Shown here one piece after another: positions 1 through 8,073 of a stretch of 18,304 nt of DNA; position 1 is the stretch's first letter; each line of letters opens with the position of its first letter. The stretch is from DATKWS01 sp035529435. GTDB lineage: Bacteria > Krumholzibacteriota > Krumholzibacteriia > Krumholzibacteriales > Krumholzibacteriaceae. The position numbers and the translations under genes are program-made. The stretch is from contig DATKWS010000162.1 in the NCBI GenBank assembly GCA_035529435.1, forward strand, positions 1 to 18,304. Direction: 5' to 3'. The notes under the pieces were generated by a model that saw nothing but the letters and a program-made list of their open reading frames with translations, was not told the DNA's origin and ran no database searches.

Positions 1-912
1 TCATTGATGATGATGTCGGCGTTGGCCGAGTACCCGGCGCGGAGCAGGGTGACCTCGGTGTCCTCGATCGATATGTCGACGGGGAACATCCGCGAATTGC
101 TCTCCTCCCGCGCCTTCAGTGAGATCTTCTCGAGCATCCCCGGCACCTCCTTGTCGGGAAGCGCACCGATCTTGATCTTGACCGGCATCCCGATTTCGAG
201 TTTGCCGACGTCGATCTCGTCGACCGTACCCTTGAAGACGAGGCTGTCCATGTCCGCAAGGGTCATCAGCACGGTCCCCGCCTGGTACGAAGTGAGGGGC
301 ACGACGGGATCGCCGATATTCACGTTCTTCTCGAGGATATACCCACCGATCGGCGCCTTGATGACCGATTCGATCTGCTTGCCGGCGATCCTGACCTTCC
401 CCTTCTCGAGGAGCTCGAGATACTCCGTGCTGATCTTGAGCTGAAGGGCGGCCTGTTCGTACTCCTTTTCGGCCTGCTCGTACTCGCGGTCGGAGACGAG
501 CCCGCGGTCGACGAGCTCCCTGCTGCGGGTCAGGCTCTTCTCGGTGTTGCGGAGGCCGATCCCGTCCATCTCGATCTGGCGCTTGGCCTGCACGAGCTCG
601 AGCGGGGTCGGATCGGGACGCACCTCGAGGAGCGACTCGCCCGCATTCACCCGGTCACCAGGCTCCTTGAAAATCTTCTCGACGACACCCGAGACCTTGG
701 ACTTCACCGATATCTCATTCCGGGGGACGATCGAGCCCACGGCGAGTGCCTTCTCTATCACATCCCCCCGCTCGACCTTGACCGTCGCGCCGAGATCATC
801 GGCGCCGTTGCCGTTCCGCTTCACGATGACCACGCCGGCCACGGCCACAACGGCAACGACGAGGACCACGATCCAGACAACCCGCTTTCTGCTCTTTTTC
901 CTATTGTTCATC
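1..912 (-). CDS. Periplasmic adaptor (HlyD/MacA-type membrane fusion protein), partial, with apparent frameshift after the start
   Basis: Bridges an inner-membrane pump (ABC or RND) to an outer-membrane exit duct. About 300 codons are present and the C-terminus runs off the window. Reading order: a basic N-terminus, one membrane helix (VVWIVVLVVAVVAVAGVVIV), a lipoyl/barrel half (VKSKVSGVVEKIFKEPGDRV), an alpha-helical hairpin rich in Glu, Lys and Gln, the second lipoyl half (IKAPIGGYILEKNVNIGDPV) and the start of a beta-barrel domain (VDEIDVGKLEIGMPVKIKI). ATG at 912 has a good ribosome site (GGAG, 7 bases upstream), but it is out of frame with the body. The body frame has a TGA at 911-909 and no ATG, GTG or TTG before the membrane helix. 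One surplus base in the GGGAAAAA run (895-902) explains this. An assembly error or a real inactivating or phase-variable indel are both possible. The family call is firm; the transporter class is not. Confidence 0.8.
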
Positions 913-1066
913 GCACTTCTCCAGCCGTCAGATGAGGGATTCTTGGTACCGGCAGCATGACGCCTCCACCGAAAAAGATGGCGCCATGTATGATTACGTG
1001 GGATAGGCGCAACTTGTTACATGCAGGCGTGCCCGCCGGCCGGACCCCCCGCCGCTTCTCATTCTC

Positions 1067-2617
1067 TTATCTATCCGAGCCGGTCCTGTCGTACAGCGCG
1101 CGCCACGCCTCGATCTTGCCGCGAATCTCGTCCTTGTTCTCGTCGTCCGGTACGACGGCGAGGTAGCGCTCGTAGCTTTCCATGGCGTTTTTATAGAGGG
1201 TCGCCTCCTCGTAGAGGCGTCCCAGTTCCTTGTATACCCAGGGCATGTCACGGCGCACACGCCCCTCGTCCATGTTACGGAGCTTCTCCAGCGTGAGCAT
1301 CATCTGGGGGACGTCGTCCGCCTGTCGGTACGCCTGGTACATGACCGTCTGGAGCGCGAAATCATCGGGACGTACCTGGACGACCTTCTTGAGGTAGGTG
1401 AGGGCATCGTAGGGACGCTTCGCATTGAGGTAAAACGTGCCCCTCTGGAAATTCAACTCCACATCCGACATGATCTTCCCGAGCTCCGGCGTATCGATGA
1501 TCTCGATCCCCGCCTCGACCTTGTCCTGCACGGCGAGGATATTGGCGAGCTGGAAAAAAGCCCGCAGGTAAGCACTGTCCAACCGGAACGCCTGGAGGAG
1601 GGCGTCCCGGCTCTCCGTTCCCTCCCCGTTGAATCCCCGCGTCACGCCGAGGGTGAAGTACAGGCCCGGATCCGTTGGATATGTTTTCACCAGATTCCCG
1701 TAGAGCGCCACCGCCCCCCCGTAATGGCCGGCGACCAGGGAATCCTCCGCCTCCATCATCATGGTCCACTTCTCGAACACGGGCGGCTGGAGCTTCTCCG
1801 GGTTGCGCAGTCCCTCGGCGATGATGCTTCCGAAGTACCTGATATCCATTGGATTATCGTTCGCACCGGTCGCGAGGTGAATCGTGGCGATGCGGGTCCT
1901 CAGATTTTTCACCCGCAGATCCCTGACAAACTGAAGCGTCGCCCGGGTTCCCGTCCGGTAGGTGGGATCGAGCGATTTCTTGCCGAGGAAATAGGCGAGA
2001 TCGATATCGAGGATCACCTCGTCCTCCCCCGCGTCGAGATCCTCGAGCGTGGTGATCGTTATGGGTATCCCCACCAGCGTCCCCGTGATGTACTTGCCGG
2101 TCGAGACGAAATCCTTGATCTCGTAGTCGGGAAATCCGCGGCGGGTCATCAGGAAGTTCTTGTAGTTCTCGATCGGCAACTGCCCCATCGAGACCTGCGC
2201 CGGTGTCACCCAGATCACCCGATTGAACAGACCGGCATCGTACCCGAGATTCACGATACCGCGCGACTCGATATACGACACGATCTGGTCCAGTACACCG
2301 ACGTTCCCCCGCTCGAGATGATCCGCCGCATTCTTCATGCTTTCCTGCAGGGCGGCGGGGAACACCTGGATATCATCGGCGATGTCGATGTGGACGAGCG
2401 CATCGACCTTGGCCTTCGCCACGACCCAGGCCCGCAGCGCATCGGTATTTGATTCGACCGTTGCGACATTCTCCATCGGCTCCCTGCCCGCGATACGCGA
2501 ATCGCCGCCGCACCCGGCGGCGAGGAGCGCGACGCCGAGCACCCACAGGGCGATCATCGGTAACCGGAACGTGACGGCTGTCCATTTCTCGGTAGATTCG
2601 GTATGCCTCATACACAT
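1067..2617 (-). CDS. TPR-repeat lipoprotein
   Basis: A 516-residue envelope lipoprotein of unknown specific role. The N-terminus has a hydrophobic stretch (MIALWVLGVALLAAGCGG) ending in a lipobox with lipidated Cys36. A middle region of about 230 residues (roughly 50-280) matches no family I recognise. From about residue 290 to the end there are helical tetratricopeptide repeats, for example YFTLGVTRGFNGEGTESRDA, RPYDALTYLKKVVQVRPDD and LYKNAMESYERYLAVVPDD. These repeats are protein-interaction scaffolds, often in outer-membrane or secretion assemblies. ATG at 2617 is chosen because GGAGAGG lies 5 bases upstream; a second ATG two codons later is less well spaced. The gene lies upstream of the efflux adaptor on the same strand with a 154-base gap, so co-transcription is possible but not shown. 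Confidence 0.8.
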   Translation of the reverse strand: MCMRHTESTEKWTAVTFRLPMIALWVLGVALLAAGCGGDSRIAGREPMENVATVESNTDALRAWVVAKAKVDALVHIDIADDIQVFPAALQESMKNAADHLERGNVGVLDQIVSYIESRGIVNLGYDAGLFNRVIWVTPAQVSMGQLPIENYKNFLMTRRGFPDYEIKDFVSTGKYITGTLVGIPITITTLEDLDAGEDEVILDIDLAYFLGKKSLDPTYRTGTRATLQFVRDLRVKNLRTRIATIHLATGANDNPMDIRYFGSIIAEGLRNPEKLQPPVFEKWTMMMEAEDSLVAGHYGGAVALYGNLVKTYPTDPGLYFTLGVTRGFNGEGTESRDALLQAFRLDSAYLRAFFQLANILAVQDKVEAGIEIIDTPELGKIMSDVELNFQRGTFYLNAKRPYDALTYLKKVVQVRPDDFALQTVMYQAYRQADDVPQMMLTLEKLRNMDEGRVRRDMPWVYKELGRLYEEATLYKNAMESYERYLAVVPDDENKDEIRGKIEAWRALYDRTGSDR

Positions 2618-2671
2618 GACGACCTCTCCAATCCTCGATTTACGGTATCAGAATAACATCAAGACCCGTCC

Positions 2672-2700
2672 ATAGTACGACGTTCGGGCCTTCATGTCAA
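2672..2700 (-). promoter_or_regulatory. Sigma-70-type promoter for the TPR lipoprotein
   Basis: On the minus strand, TTGACA (2700-2695, perfect -35) is followed after exactly 17 bases by TACTAT (2677-2672), a -10 with two mismatches. It lies 55 bases upstream of the lipoprotein ATG and points toward it. Confidence 0.55.
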
Positions 2701-2725
2701 TCCATCGCGCAGTGTCCCGGACTTC

Positions 2726-2755
2726 TTGACACATCCCGCAGCCGGATAGTATCTC
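2726..2755 (+). promoter_or_regulatory. Possible promoter for the phosphoglycerate mutase gene
   Basis: A perfect TTGACA lies at 2726-2731 on the plus strand. The -10 is poor: TAGTAT at 2747-2752 (15-base spacer) or TATCTC at 2750-2755 (18-base spacer). It is roughly back to back with the minus-strand promoter at 2672-2700, which suits a divergent control region. Confidence 0.3.
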
Positions 2756-2771
2756 ATTGACTGAATGCCCG

Positions 2772-2848
2772 CGGCGCGGTACTGTGAGCGCGCCGTATAC
2801 CGCACCTGTATACACACGCCTCGCCCGCCGCGGACTCACCGGCGAGGC
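2772..2848 (+). promoter_or_regulatory. Two GC-rich hairpins in the leader of the phosphoglycerate mutase gene
   Basis: CGGCGCG (2772-2778) pairs with CGCGCCG (2789-2795) around a 10-base loop. GCCTCGCC (2818-2825) pairs with GGCGAGGC (2841-2848) around a 15-base loop. The second hairpin ends 12 bases before the ribosome site GGAGGAG. Neither is followed by a T tract, so these are not intrinsic terminators. They may affect mRNA stability or translation, or be chance in GC-rich DNA. Confidence 0.35.
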
Positions 2849-2872
2849 GGGATCGACACGGAGGAGACGCCG

Positions 2873-4078
2873 ATGCTGAAAGACCTCCTACGGCCCAACG
2901 AAGCGAAGATCATCCTGCTCGTCATGGACGGGCTCGGCGGGATCAGGAACGCCGGGTTCCCGAAGACCGCCCTCGAGGCGGCCGGAACACCCAACCTCGA
3001 CGCGCTCGCCGCACGGAGCGCCTGCGGGAGGAGCCTGCCCATCTCGATCGGCCTCACGCCGGGGAGCGGTCCCGCCCATTTCGCGCTGTTCGGATACGAC
3101 CCCCTCTCGCCTGAGAACGATGTGGGGAGGGGCGTGCTCGAGGTCACGGGCGTCGGATTCGATCTCCTGGAAGATGACATCGCCATCAGGGGCAACTTCG
3201 CGACGGTCGATGGGAACGGCGTCCTGACCGACCGGCGCGCCGGGCGCATTCCCCATGAGGAATGCATTCGCCTCTGCCGGAATCTCGGCGAGAAGATCCG
3301 CCAGATCGACGGCGTCGAGATCATCGTGATGCCGGTGCGCGAGTACCGGTTCGGCGTGGTGCTCCGGGGAGAGGGACTGTCCCCCGAGGTCGACGAAACG
3401 GATCCCCAGCTCACCGGTCTCAAGCCGCTCGCACCGCACGCGCGGACGCGGGAGGCGGAGCGGACGGCCCGCCTCATCGAGGAGTTCGTCCGACAGGCGA
3501 ACGGCATCCTCTCCGGCGAGGAACGTGCCAACGCGGTCCTGATGCGTGGCATTTCGCGGCGGCCCGTGATAGAGCCGTTCGCGGAGCGGTACGGCCTCAC
3601 CGCTGCGACCGTCGCCGCCTACCCGCTCTACCGCGGCGTCGCGAAGCTGTGCGGCATGGATCTCATCGACACCGGCTTCACCGTCAAGGAGGAGTTCGAG
3701 ACGGCCGCCTCCATCTACGGGGACCGGTACGATTTCTTCTTCATTCACATCAAGAAGACCGACTCGTACGGCGAGGACGGCAATCTGGAGGGGAAGGCCA
3801 ACGTCATCGAGGAGGTCGATACCCATCTACCCATTCTTCTCGGGCTTGAACCCGACGTGCTGATCGTCACGGGCGACCATTCCACCCCGTGCGCGCTGAA
3901 GAGCCATTCGTGGCACCCCGTCCCGCTCCTCGTGTATTCACAATACTGCGGAGCCGATGCAACCCGGGCTTTTTCGGAGATTGAATGCGACCGCGGATCG
4001 CTCGGCATCGTACCTGCCAACACGATCATCGAGCTCGCCCTCGCCAATGCGGGACGGCTCAAAAAACACGGCGCATGA
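2873..4078 (+). CDS. apgM: 2,3-bisphosphoglycerate-independent phosphoglycerate mutase, archaeal type
   Basis: Interconverts 3- and 2-phosphoglycerate in cytoplasmic glycolysis and gluconeogenesis. This is the short archaeal-type member of the alkaline-phosphatase superfamily, 401 residues, about the family's usual length. Visible signatures: an N-terminal metal-binding Asp in LLVMDGLGG (Asp19), the phosphoserine nucleophile in TPGSGPAHFALFGYDP (Ser65), then HIKKTDSYGEDGN and the C-terminal metal motif VTGDHSTP followed by KSHSWHPVP. ATG at 2873 is chosen over an upstream in-frame start at 2765: GGAGGAG lies just before it and family similarity begins here. The extra 36 residues of the longer frame look random. 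The gene stands alone, converging on the metallo-hydrolase gene, whose stop is only 11 bases away, and there is no room for a terminator hairpin between them. Confidence 0.92.
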   Translation: MLKDLLRPNEAKIILLVMDGLGGIRNAGFPKTALEAAGTPNLDALAARSACGRSLPISIGLTPGSGPAHFALFGYDPLSPENDVGRGVLEVTGVGFDLLEDDIAIRGNFATVDGNGVLTDRRAGRIPHEECIRLCRNLGEKIRQIDGVEIIVMPVREYRFGVVLRGEGLSPEVDETDPQLTGLKPLAPHARTREAERTARLIEEFVRQANGILSGEERANAVLMRGISRRPVIEPFAERYGLTAATVAAYPLYRGVAKLCGMDLIDTGFTVKEEFETAASIYGDRYDFFFIHIKKTDSYGEDGNLEGKANVIEEVDTHLPILLGLEPDVLIVTGDHSTPCALKSHSWHPVPLLVYSQYCGADATRAFSEIECDRGSLGIVPANTIIELALANAGRLKKHGA

Positions 4079-4089
4079 ACCGGGGACGG

Positions 4090-5595
4090 CTACCCGCCCG
4101 CCGTCAGCCGGAACGTCCCCGCGATCCGCTCGAGGATCTCCATGTTCCGCCTCTCCCGTTCTTCCACCCTGTTCGCATCCGTCTGGAGCTGGATCGCGTA
4201 GAGAGTTCCTCCACGGGTGAGCATGCTCCACGTCCAGATTCCCGAGCCCATCAGCGTCGTCCCCGATCTGATCCGGTAGGTGCCGAACGCCGCCGGCTCG
4301 TGCACCCCCCCGATTTCGAGTGTTTTCGTTCCGGCGGTTTCCATCGAGAGTGTGCCCTTGTTGGCTTCGGTATAGCGGATCACCCGGTCCTTGACGTCCT
4401 GCACGAGCAGCTCGTTCCTGCCGGCGGGACTCCAGTGCACCTCGATCTCGAGCTTGCCGTTGTCCGAATTCCAGACCCACTTGATCCGCCCGCCCCGTCC
4501 CTCGGCGCCGCCGTCGTCGATCTCGAACCCGTCCGGTAGATCGATTTTGAAATTCGGTTCGAGCACCTTCATGATCTCACGCCGGTAGACGGCCCGTACG
4601 TTGAACGGCAGGAGATTTTCCTGGAGGTATCCTTCCGTGCCGGGGATCTTCATCGTCAGGGCCACGACATTGAGGTAGTTGCCCGCCCGGATCTCGTCAC
4701 GGCACCGGTCCCGCAGCGTTTCGATGTAGGTCCGGCATGTCTCGAGCAGCGCCGCATCGGAAACCATGCCCTGGGCCGGCACGACGTACCGGAAATCCAT
4801 ACCACCGAGGCGGAGCAGCGTCGCCGCCCAGTTGTCGAAATCGCCCCCTACGTCTCCGAGGTTCAAATGATATCCCTCGGCGGCGAGTCCGCCGGTAAAG
4901 ACGACCCTGTCCCCCGGGACGGTGACGATGCAATCCCCCGCCGTGTGTCCCGGGCCGAAGTGCCTGATTACGACCTCGACACCGCCGAGGTCGATCGACA
5001 GTTCGTCCTCGAACGTCGTATCGGGCAGCACGATGGTGACGGCCTTGAGCTGTTCGTACGCCTCCCCGCGGTACGTCCGGTAGTGTTCGAGATAGAGGGG
5101 GGAGTATTTCTCGATGTCGGCCCGCGTCCGCGGATGGCTGATGATGACGGCGCCCTCCTCCTTGAAGACGGAGTTCCCCCAGGTGTGGTCGGGGTGATAG
5201 TGCGTGTTGACGAGGTACCGTATCGGTGCGTCGGTTACCGATCGGATCGCGTCGACAAGCTCCCGCGCCAGCGCCGGAGTATACCGCGAGTCGACGACGA
5301 GCACCCCCTCATCGCCCACGACGAATCCGCTGTTGGCGCCCAGCCCCTCGGCGGCCGTGGGACCCGGCGCGATGAAGGCATAGACACGATTCGATATCTT
5401 GACGAGTCCGGTTTTCTCGAGATCCGGAGCGCCGCACCCCGCCAGCCACAGGCTCAGCGCACAGATCGATACCGTCAATGCGGCGGCCCCCGATGCCCGC
5501 CTAAACAGCGTAGATCGTACGTGGCTCCCGGACACTCTCCTGAGCGAAGCGCCGATCGCGGTCATTCCGATCATATGCACTGGCTGCATTCTCAT
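4090..5595 (-). CDS. Metallo-beta-lactamase-fold lipoprotein with degenerate metal site and extra C-terminal domain
   Basis: An exported protein of about 501 residues. A basic N-terminus leads to a hydrophobic helix and lipobox (LSLWLAGCG, Cys54). The metallo-beta-lactamase fold follows. THYHPDHTWGN supplies the HxHxDH motif (His132, His134, Asp136, His137), and PGHTAGD supplies the next metal His (His217). Two later ligands seem lost. The usual Asp of the F-x-GD motif is Gly236 (FTGGLAAEG), and the usual final His of PGHG is Gln275 (VPAQGMVSD). About 200 further residues form a second domain I cannot name, ending YAIQLQT...NMEILERIAGTF, loosely like PsbP/DcrB-type exported domains. ATG at 5595 with GAGGG upstream is chosen; an in-frame TTG at 5616 is possible. 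The substrate is unknown, and enzyme activity is uncertain because of the missing ligands. Confidence 0.82.
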   Translation of the reverse strand: MRMQPVHMIGMTAIGASLRRVSGSHVRSTLFRRASGAAALTVSICALSLWLAGCGAPDLEKTGLVKISNRVYAFIAPGPTAAEGLGANSGFVVGDEGVLVVDSRYTPALARELVDAIRSVTDAPIRYLVNTHYHPDHTWGNSVFKEEGAVIISHPRTRADIEKYSPLYLEHYRTYRGEAYEQLKAVTIVLPDTTFEDELSIDLGGVEVVIRHFGPGHTAGDCIVTVPGDRVVFTGGLAAEGYHLNLGDVGGDFDNWAATLLRLGGMDFRYVVPAQGMVSDAALLETCRTYIETLRDRCRDEIRAGNYLNVVALTMKIPGTEGYLQENLLPFNVRAVYRREIMKVLEPNFKIDLPDGFEIDDGGAEGRGGRIKWVWNSDNGKLEIEVHWSPAGRNELLVQDVKDRVIRYTEANKGTLSMETAGTKTLEIGGVHEPAAFGTYRIRSGTTLMGSGIWTWSMLTRGGTLYAIQLQTDANRVEERERRNMEILERIAGTFRLTAGG

Positions 5596-5738
5596 CACGT
5601 GATTCCCTCTCTGCAAAACGGTCCGTCATTGCCCGATCGAATTGTATACGCCGCCGGTCGTGATTCGTTCCCTTCCACCCGCCGGAGCCTGCCACGCACG
5701 CTCCCGTGCCGCGCCCGCCTCGCCCGGGCTGAGCCGTC

Positions 5739-7343
5739 TCACTCGCCCTCCTCGACACCGCTCAATCCCCTCATGTCGAACAGGACCAGATCACCCGCCC
5801 GGTAGAGGACCCTGAGACCCGCCGATACGGCGCCGGATTCCTCGAGTGCGTTCAGATCGCCGGCAGTTGCGAAAAATACCGTTCCCGGTTCCTTGCGGAT
5901 CTGTGCCGCCACGCCCTCGGGGTCCGCCAGCGCCGGCCCGAGCGGCCTGCCGCCATAGAACAGCAGCCGTGCCGTTTGCACCCGGCCGTTCTGAAGGTAG
6001 TTCCCCAACCGCTCTCCTTCCGGTACCAGCGAGCCGGCCATGGTCGCGATCTCCTTTATCGGATCGGTGCTGACACGGTGGAGACGAAGGGGAGTCGCAG
6101 CGAGAAGGAGCATGAGGAGGCAGAAGAGGGCGACGAGGATCTGGTTGCTCGACCAGATCCTGCTCGCGGTGAATTCCCGTGCATCGTCGCTCCGCGCTGA
6201 GGCGGGCGCCCGGTTCGACGGTATCACCCACCGCGCGATCTCCCGGGCGGAGAGAATGGAAGCCAGTGGCAGAAGCGGTAGATAGGCGCTCGGGTTCGCG
6301 GGACGCGAGAAGACGATCGGCACGAGCAGCACGGCGGAGAATACGACGAGCGAATCGTCGGCCGCCGTGAATCCGTACCGGTGGCGGCTATTCCTCACGA
6401 AAACCGTTCTCACGACGGCGATGACGGCCGGAATCGACCAGGGGAAGCTCCCGATGAAGAGATCCTTCAGGGCGTGGAGCAGATCGATCGCCACCCGCCC
6501 GGACGGATCGGTGAAACCGAAGATCGCCCCCCACAGAGGGCTGGTATGGAACGCTCCTTCGGCGTGCATCGCGGCGCGCACCGGCCAGATGCCGCCGAGA
6601 ATCAGGGCCACCGCGGTCACCACCAAGAATCCCGCGTCCCGCCACGTACCGCGGCGCGCCCGGTCGCTCACCAGGGAGACGAGACTCGCCGGCACCACGA
6701 GCGCCCCCGCCGCACCGGCGCTGAGGATGCCGCCAACGACGCCGATCGCCCAGAAAGCGAGTCCGGCCCGCCGGACGGGAAGGTACCACCATCCGAGGAG
6801 GGCGATCGCGACGAAAAAGGCGAATGGTACGTTCAACGAGAGATGGGGAGCGTACTTCGCGAAGAGCGGGCTCGAGGCGAGGATGATCGCCGCGAGAAGC
6901 CCGATCGCGCTTCCGCTGTGCATCGCGCCGGCACCCCCCGATCCCCACATCTCCGTCCGCATGCCTGCGAGGTACACGATCCAGTAGGCGAGAACCGCAA
7001 ACAGAACGAATCCGATGTGGGCGGCAAATTCATTCGTGCCGAACAGACGAATGCAGAGCGCGGTCGACCAGATGGGGAGGGGCGGCACATCGTGGACCGG
7101 CTCCCCGTCGAAATGGAGGGTCCAGGCCGGTCCCCCGGAGGCCGTCTCACGCGCCATCTCGGCGTAGACCGCCTCCTCCGAATGCGGCAGGGTTCCCTCC
7201 CAGATTCCCCAGCCCGTTACGGCCGCGGCGGACACGAAAAACAGGAGGACGAGGAATGAACCTCTTCCCTGCTCTCCCGCGAGAAAGGGCAGCTCCGACA
7301 ATCGATACCACCTGTTCAGGTCCGGTTCTCCAGCCCCGTGCAT
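5739..7343 (-). CDS. ArnT/PMT-like family 39 membrane glycosyltransferase
   Basis: A polytopic inner-membrane protein of about 534 residues. It probably transfers a sugar from a polyprenyl-phosphate donor to a lipid or protein on the periplasmic face. The first helix (FLVLLFFVSAAAVTGWGIWE) leads into an acidic first loop, EGTLPHSEEAVYAEMARE. It is followed by EPVHDVPPLPIWSTALCIRLFGTNEFAAH, which resembles the DE...Y and (K)PPL-W signatures of GT39 enzymes. About ten more hydrophobic helices follow, then a soluble tail of about 110 residues. The start is uncertain. The ATG at 7343 overlaps the -10 of a near-consensus promoter, so mRNA from that promoter would need a later start. TTG at 7301 has AGGTGG six bases upstream and is a good candidate; it removes only residues before the first helix. 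Family level is likely; the specific substrate is not inferable. Confidence 0.72.
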   Translation of the reverse strand: MHGAGEPDLNRWYRLSELPFLAGEQGRGSFLVLLFFVSAAAVTGWGIWEGTLPHSEEAVYAEMARETASGGPAWTLHFDGEPVHDVPPLPIWSTALCIRLFGTNEFAAHIGFVLFAVLAYWIVYLAGMRTEMWGSGGAGAMHSGSAIGLLAAIILASSPLFAKYAPHLSLNVPFAFFVAIALLGWWYLPVRRAGLAFWAIGVVGGILSAGAAGALVVPASLVSLVSDRARRGTWRDAGFLVVTAVALILGGIWPVRAAMHAEGAFHTSPLWGAIFGFTDPSGRVAIDLLHALKDLFIGSFPWSIPAVIAVVRTVFVRNSRHRYGFTAADDSLVVFSAVLLVPIVFSRPANPSAYLPLLPLASILSAREIARWVIPSNRAPASARSDDAREFTASRIWSSNQILVALFCLLMLLLAATPLRLHRVSTDPIKEIATMAGSLVPEGERLGNYLQNGRVQTARLLFYGGRPLGPALADPEGVAAQIRKEPGTVFFATAGDLNALEESGAVSAGLRVLYRAGDLVLFDMRGLSGVEEGE

Positions 7344-7370
7344 TATAGAACAGCCCGCGCCGATTGCCAA
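7342..7370 (-). promoter_or_regulatory. Near-consensus sigma-70 promoter for the glycosyltransferase gene
   Basis: On the minus strand, TTGGCA (7370-7365, one mismatch) is followed by a 17-base spacer and a perfect TATAAT (7347-7342). It lies between the redox operon's last stop (7402) and the glycosyltransferase, so the latter probably has its own transcript beginning near 7335. Confidence 0.65.
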
Positions 7371-7401
7371 GTGAACGTTGGTGCGCGGCGATTCAGCGGA
7401 A

Positions 7402-7695
7402 TCAGGTCCCGCCCGCGAGAAACTCCCCGAGCTTCGCGATCGTCGCCTCCACGTTCAGCCCCTTACGTCGTATCGCCTCTTCGAGCGTGCCCCATACGGG
7501 CTCGCCGCATTTCATGCAGACGACTCCCACATTCTGGAGGAAGCTCACTGCGGACGGATACCCGTCCACGAGATCCTCCACGGTTATGTCGCTGCGTATC
7601 GCCTGTTTCCCGTTCATGAACGGCCATCCCGGAATCGCGTGATGCGGGGCGGCAAAGGCCCCCGCGACCACCGCCCCGCCCCGCATCGCTTCCAT
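7402..7695 (-). CDS. DUF1858-type redox-disulfide domain protein
   Basis: A small protein of 97 residues at most. Residues 36-93 (DITVEDLVDGYPSAVSFLQNVGVVCMKCGEPVWGTLEEAIRRKGLNVEATIAKL) fit the DUF1858 family, also called the hybrid-cluster-protein-associated redox disulfide domain: a Pro in the first third, a CxxC (Cys60, Cys63) and a TLEEA helix. The CxxC probably cycles between dithiol and disulfide, plausibly with the thioredoxin encoded 23 bases upstream. ATG at 7695 gives the full frame, but the first 26 residues look non-conserved. ATG at 7617 (MNGKQAIRSD) would give a 71-residue protein closer to family length; neither start has a strong ribosome site. Last gene of the ArsR-thioredoxin operon. 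Partner and physiological role unknown. Confidence 0.78.
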   Translation of the reverse strand: MEAMRGGAVVAGAFAAPHHAIPGWPFMNGKQAIRSDITVEDLVDGYPSAVSFLQNVGVVCMKCGEPVWGTLEEAIRRKGLNVEATIAKLGEFLAGGT

Positions 7696-7718
7696 ATATA
7701 TGTTTTCCGGCGCACCGG

Positions 7719-8048
7719 CTACTTGATCGATTTGTCTATGAATCCCTTCAGGTGATCCTTCGGCACGGCGCCGGACATCGATCCGACTTCCTCCCCACCC
7801 TTGAATATCTTGATCGTCGGGATACCCATGATCCCGTACTTGATAGCGGTATTGCGGTTGTCTTCGGTGTTGAGCTTGGTGAATTTTACCGTGCCCTTGT
7901 ACTCACCGGCCAGCTCGTCGAGCACCGGCCCCATCATGAGGCACGGCCCGCACCATGGCGCCCAGAAATCGACCAGCACCGGCACATCCGATTCGAGCAC
8001 GACGCTCTGAAAATCTTTATCTCCCACTTGAATGATGTTCTCGCTCAT
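7719..8048 (-). CDS. trxA: Thioredoxin
   Basis: A cytoplasmic dithiol-disulfide oxidoreductase of 109 residues, the standard thioredoxin length. The active site is WCGPC (Cys33, Cys36) within VLVDFWAPWCGPC, and the cis-proline loop is MGIPTIKIF (Pro77). The C-terminal helix follows G-x-x-x-K-D-H-L-K. ATG at 8048 has a strong AGGAGG four bases upstream. It sits between an ArsR-family regulator (25-base gap) and a CxxC redox protein (23-base gap), all on the minus strand, so it is most likely a regulated accessory thioredoxin. That last point is inferred from context; the sequence itself is canonical. Confidence 0.95.
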   Translation of the reverse strand: MSENIIQVGDKDFQSVVLESDVPVLVDFWAPWCGPCLMMGPVLDELAGEYKGTVKFTKLNTEDNRNTAIKYGIMGIPTIKIFKGGEEVGSMSGAVPKDHLKGFIDKSIK

Positions 8049-8073
8049 ACTACCTCCTCGTCGGTCCGGCCAA

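Noticed and set aside
1724..2452. Long plus-strand open frame (242 codons) opposite the TPR lipoprotein
   Set aside because: It is the antisense shadow of a well-supported gene in GC-rich DNA; its composition is rich in Arg, His, Asp and Gly with no domain and no ribosome site.
2888..3826. 312-codon minus-strand open frame opposite apgM
   Set aside because: Shadow of a gene with intact catalytic motifs; no motif of its own.
6381..7259. 292-codon plus-strand open frame opposite the glycosyltransferase
   Set aside because: It is a shadow frame, very rich in Arg, Glu and Gly, while the minus strand reads clear membrane helices.
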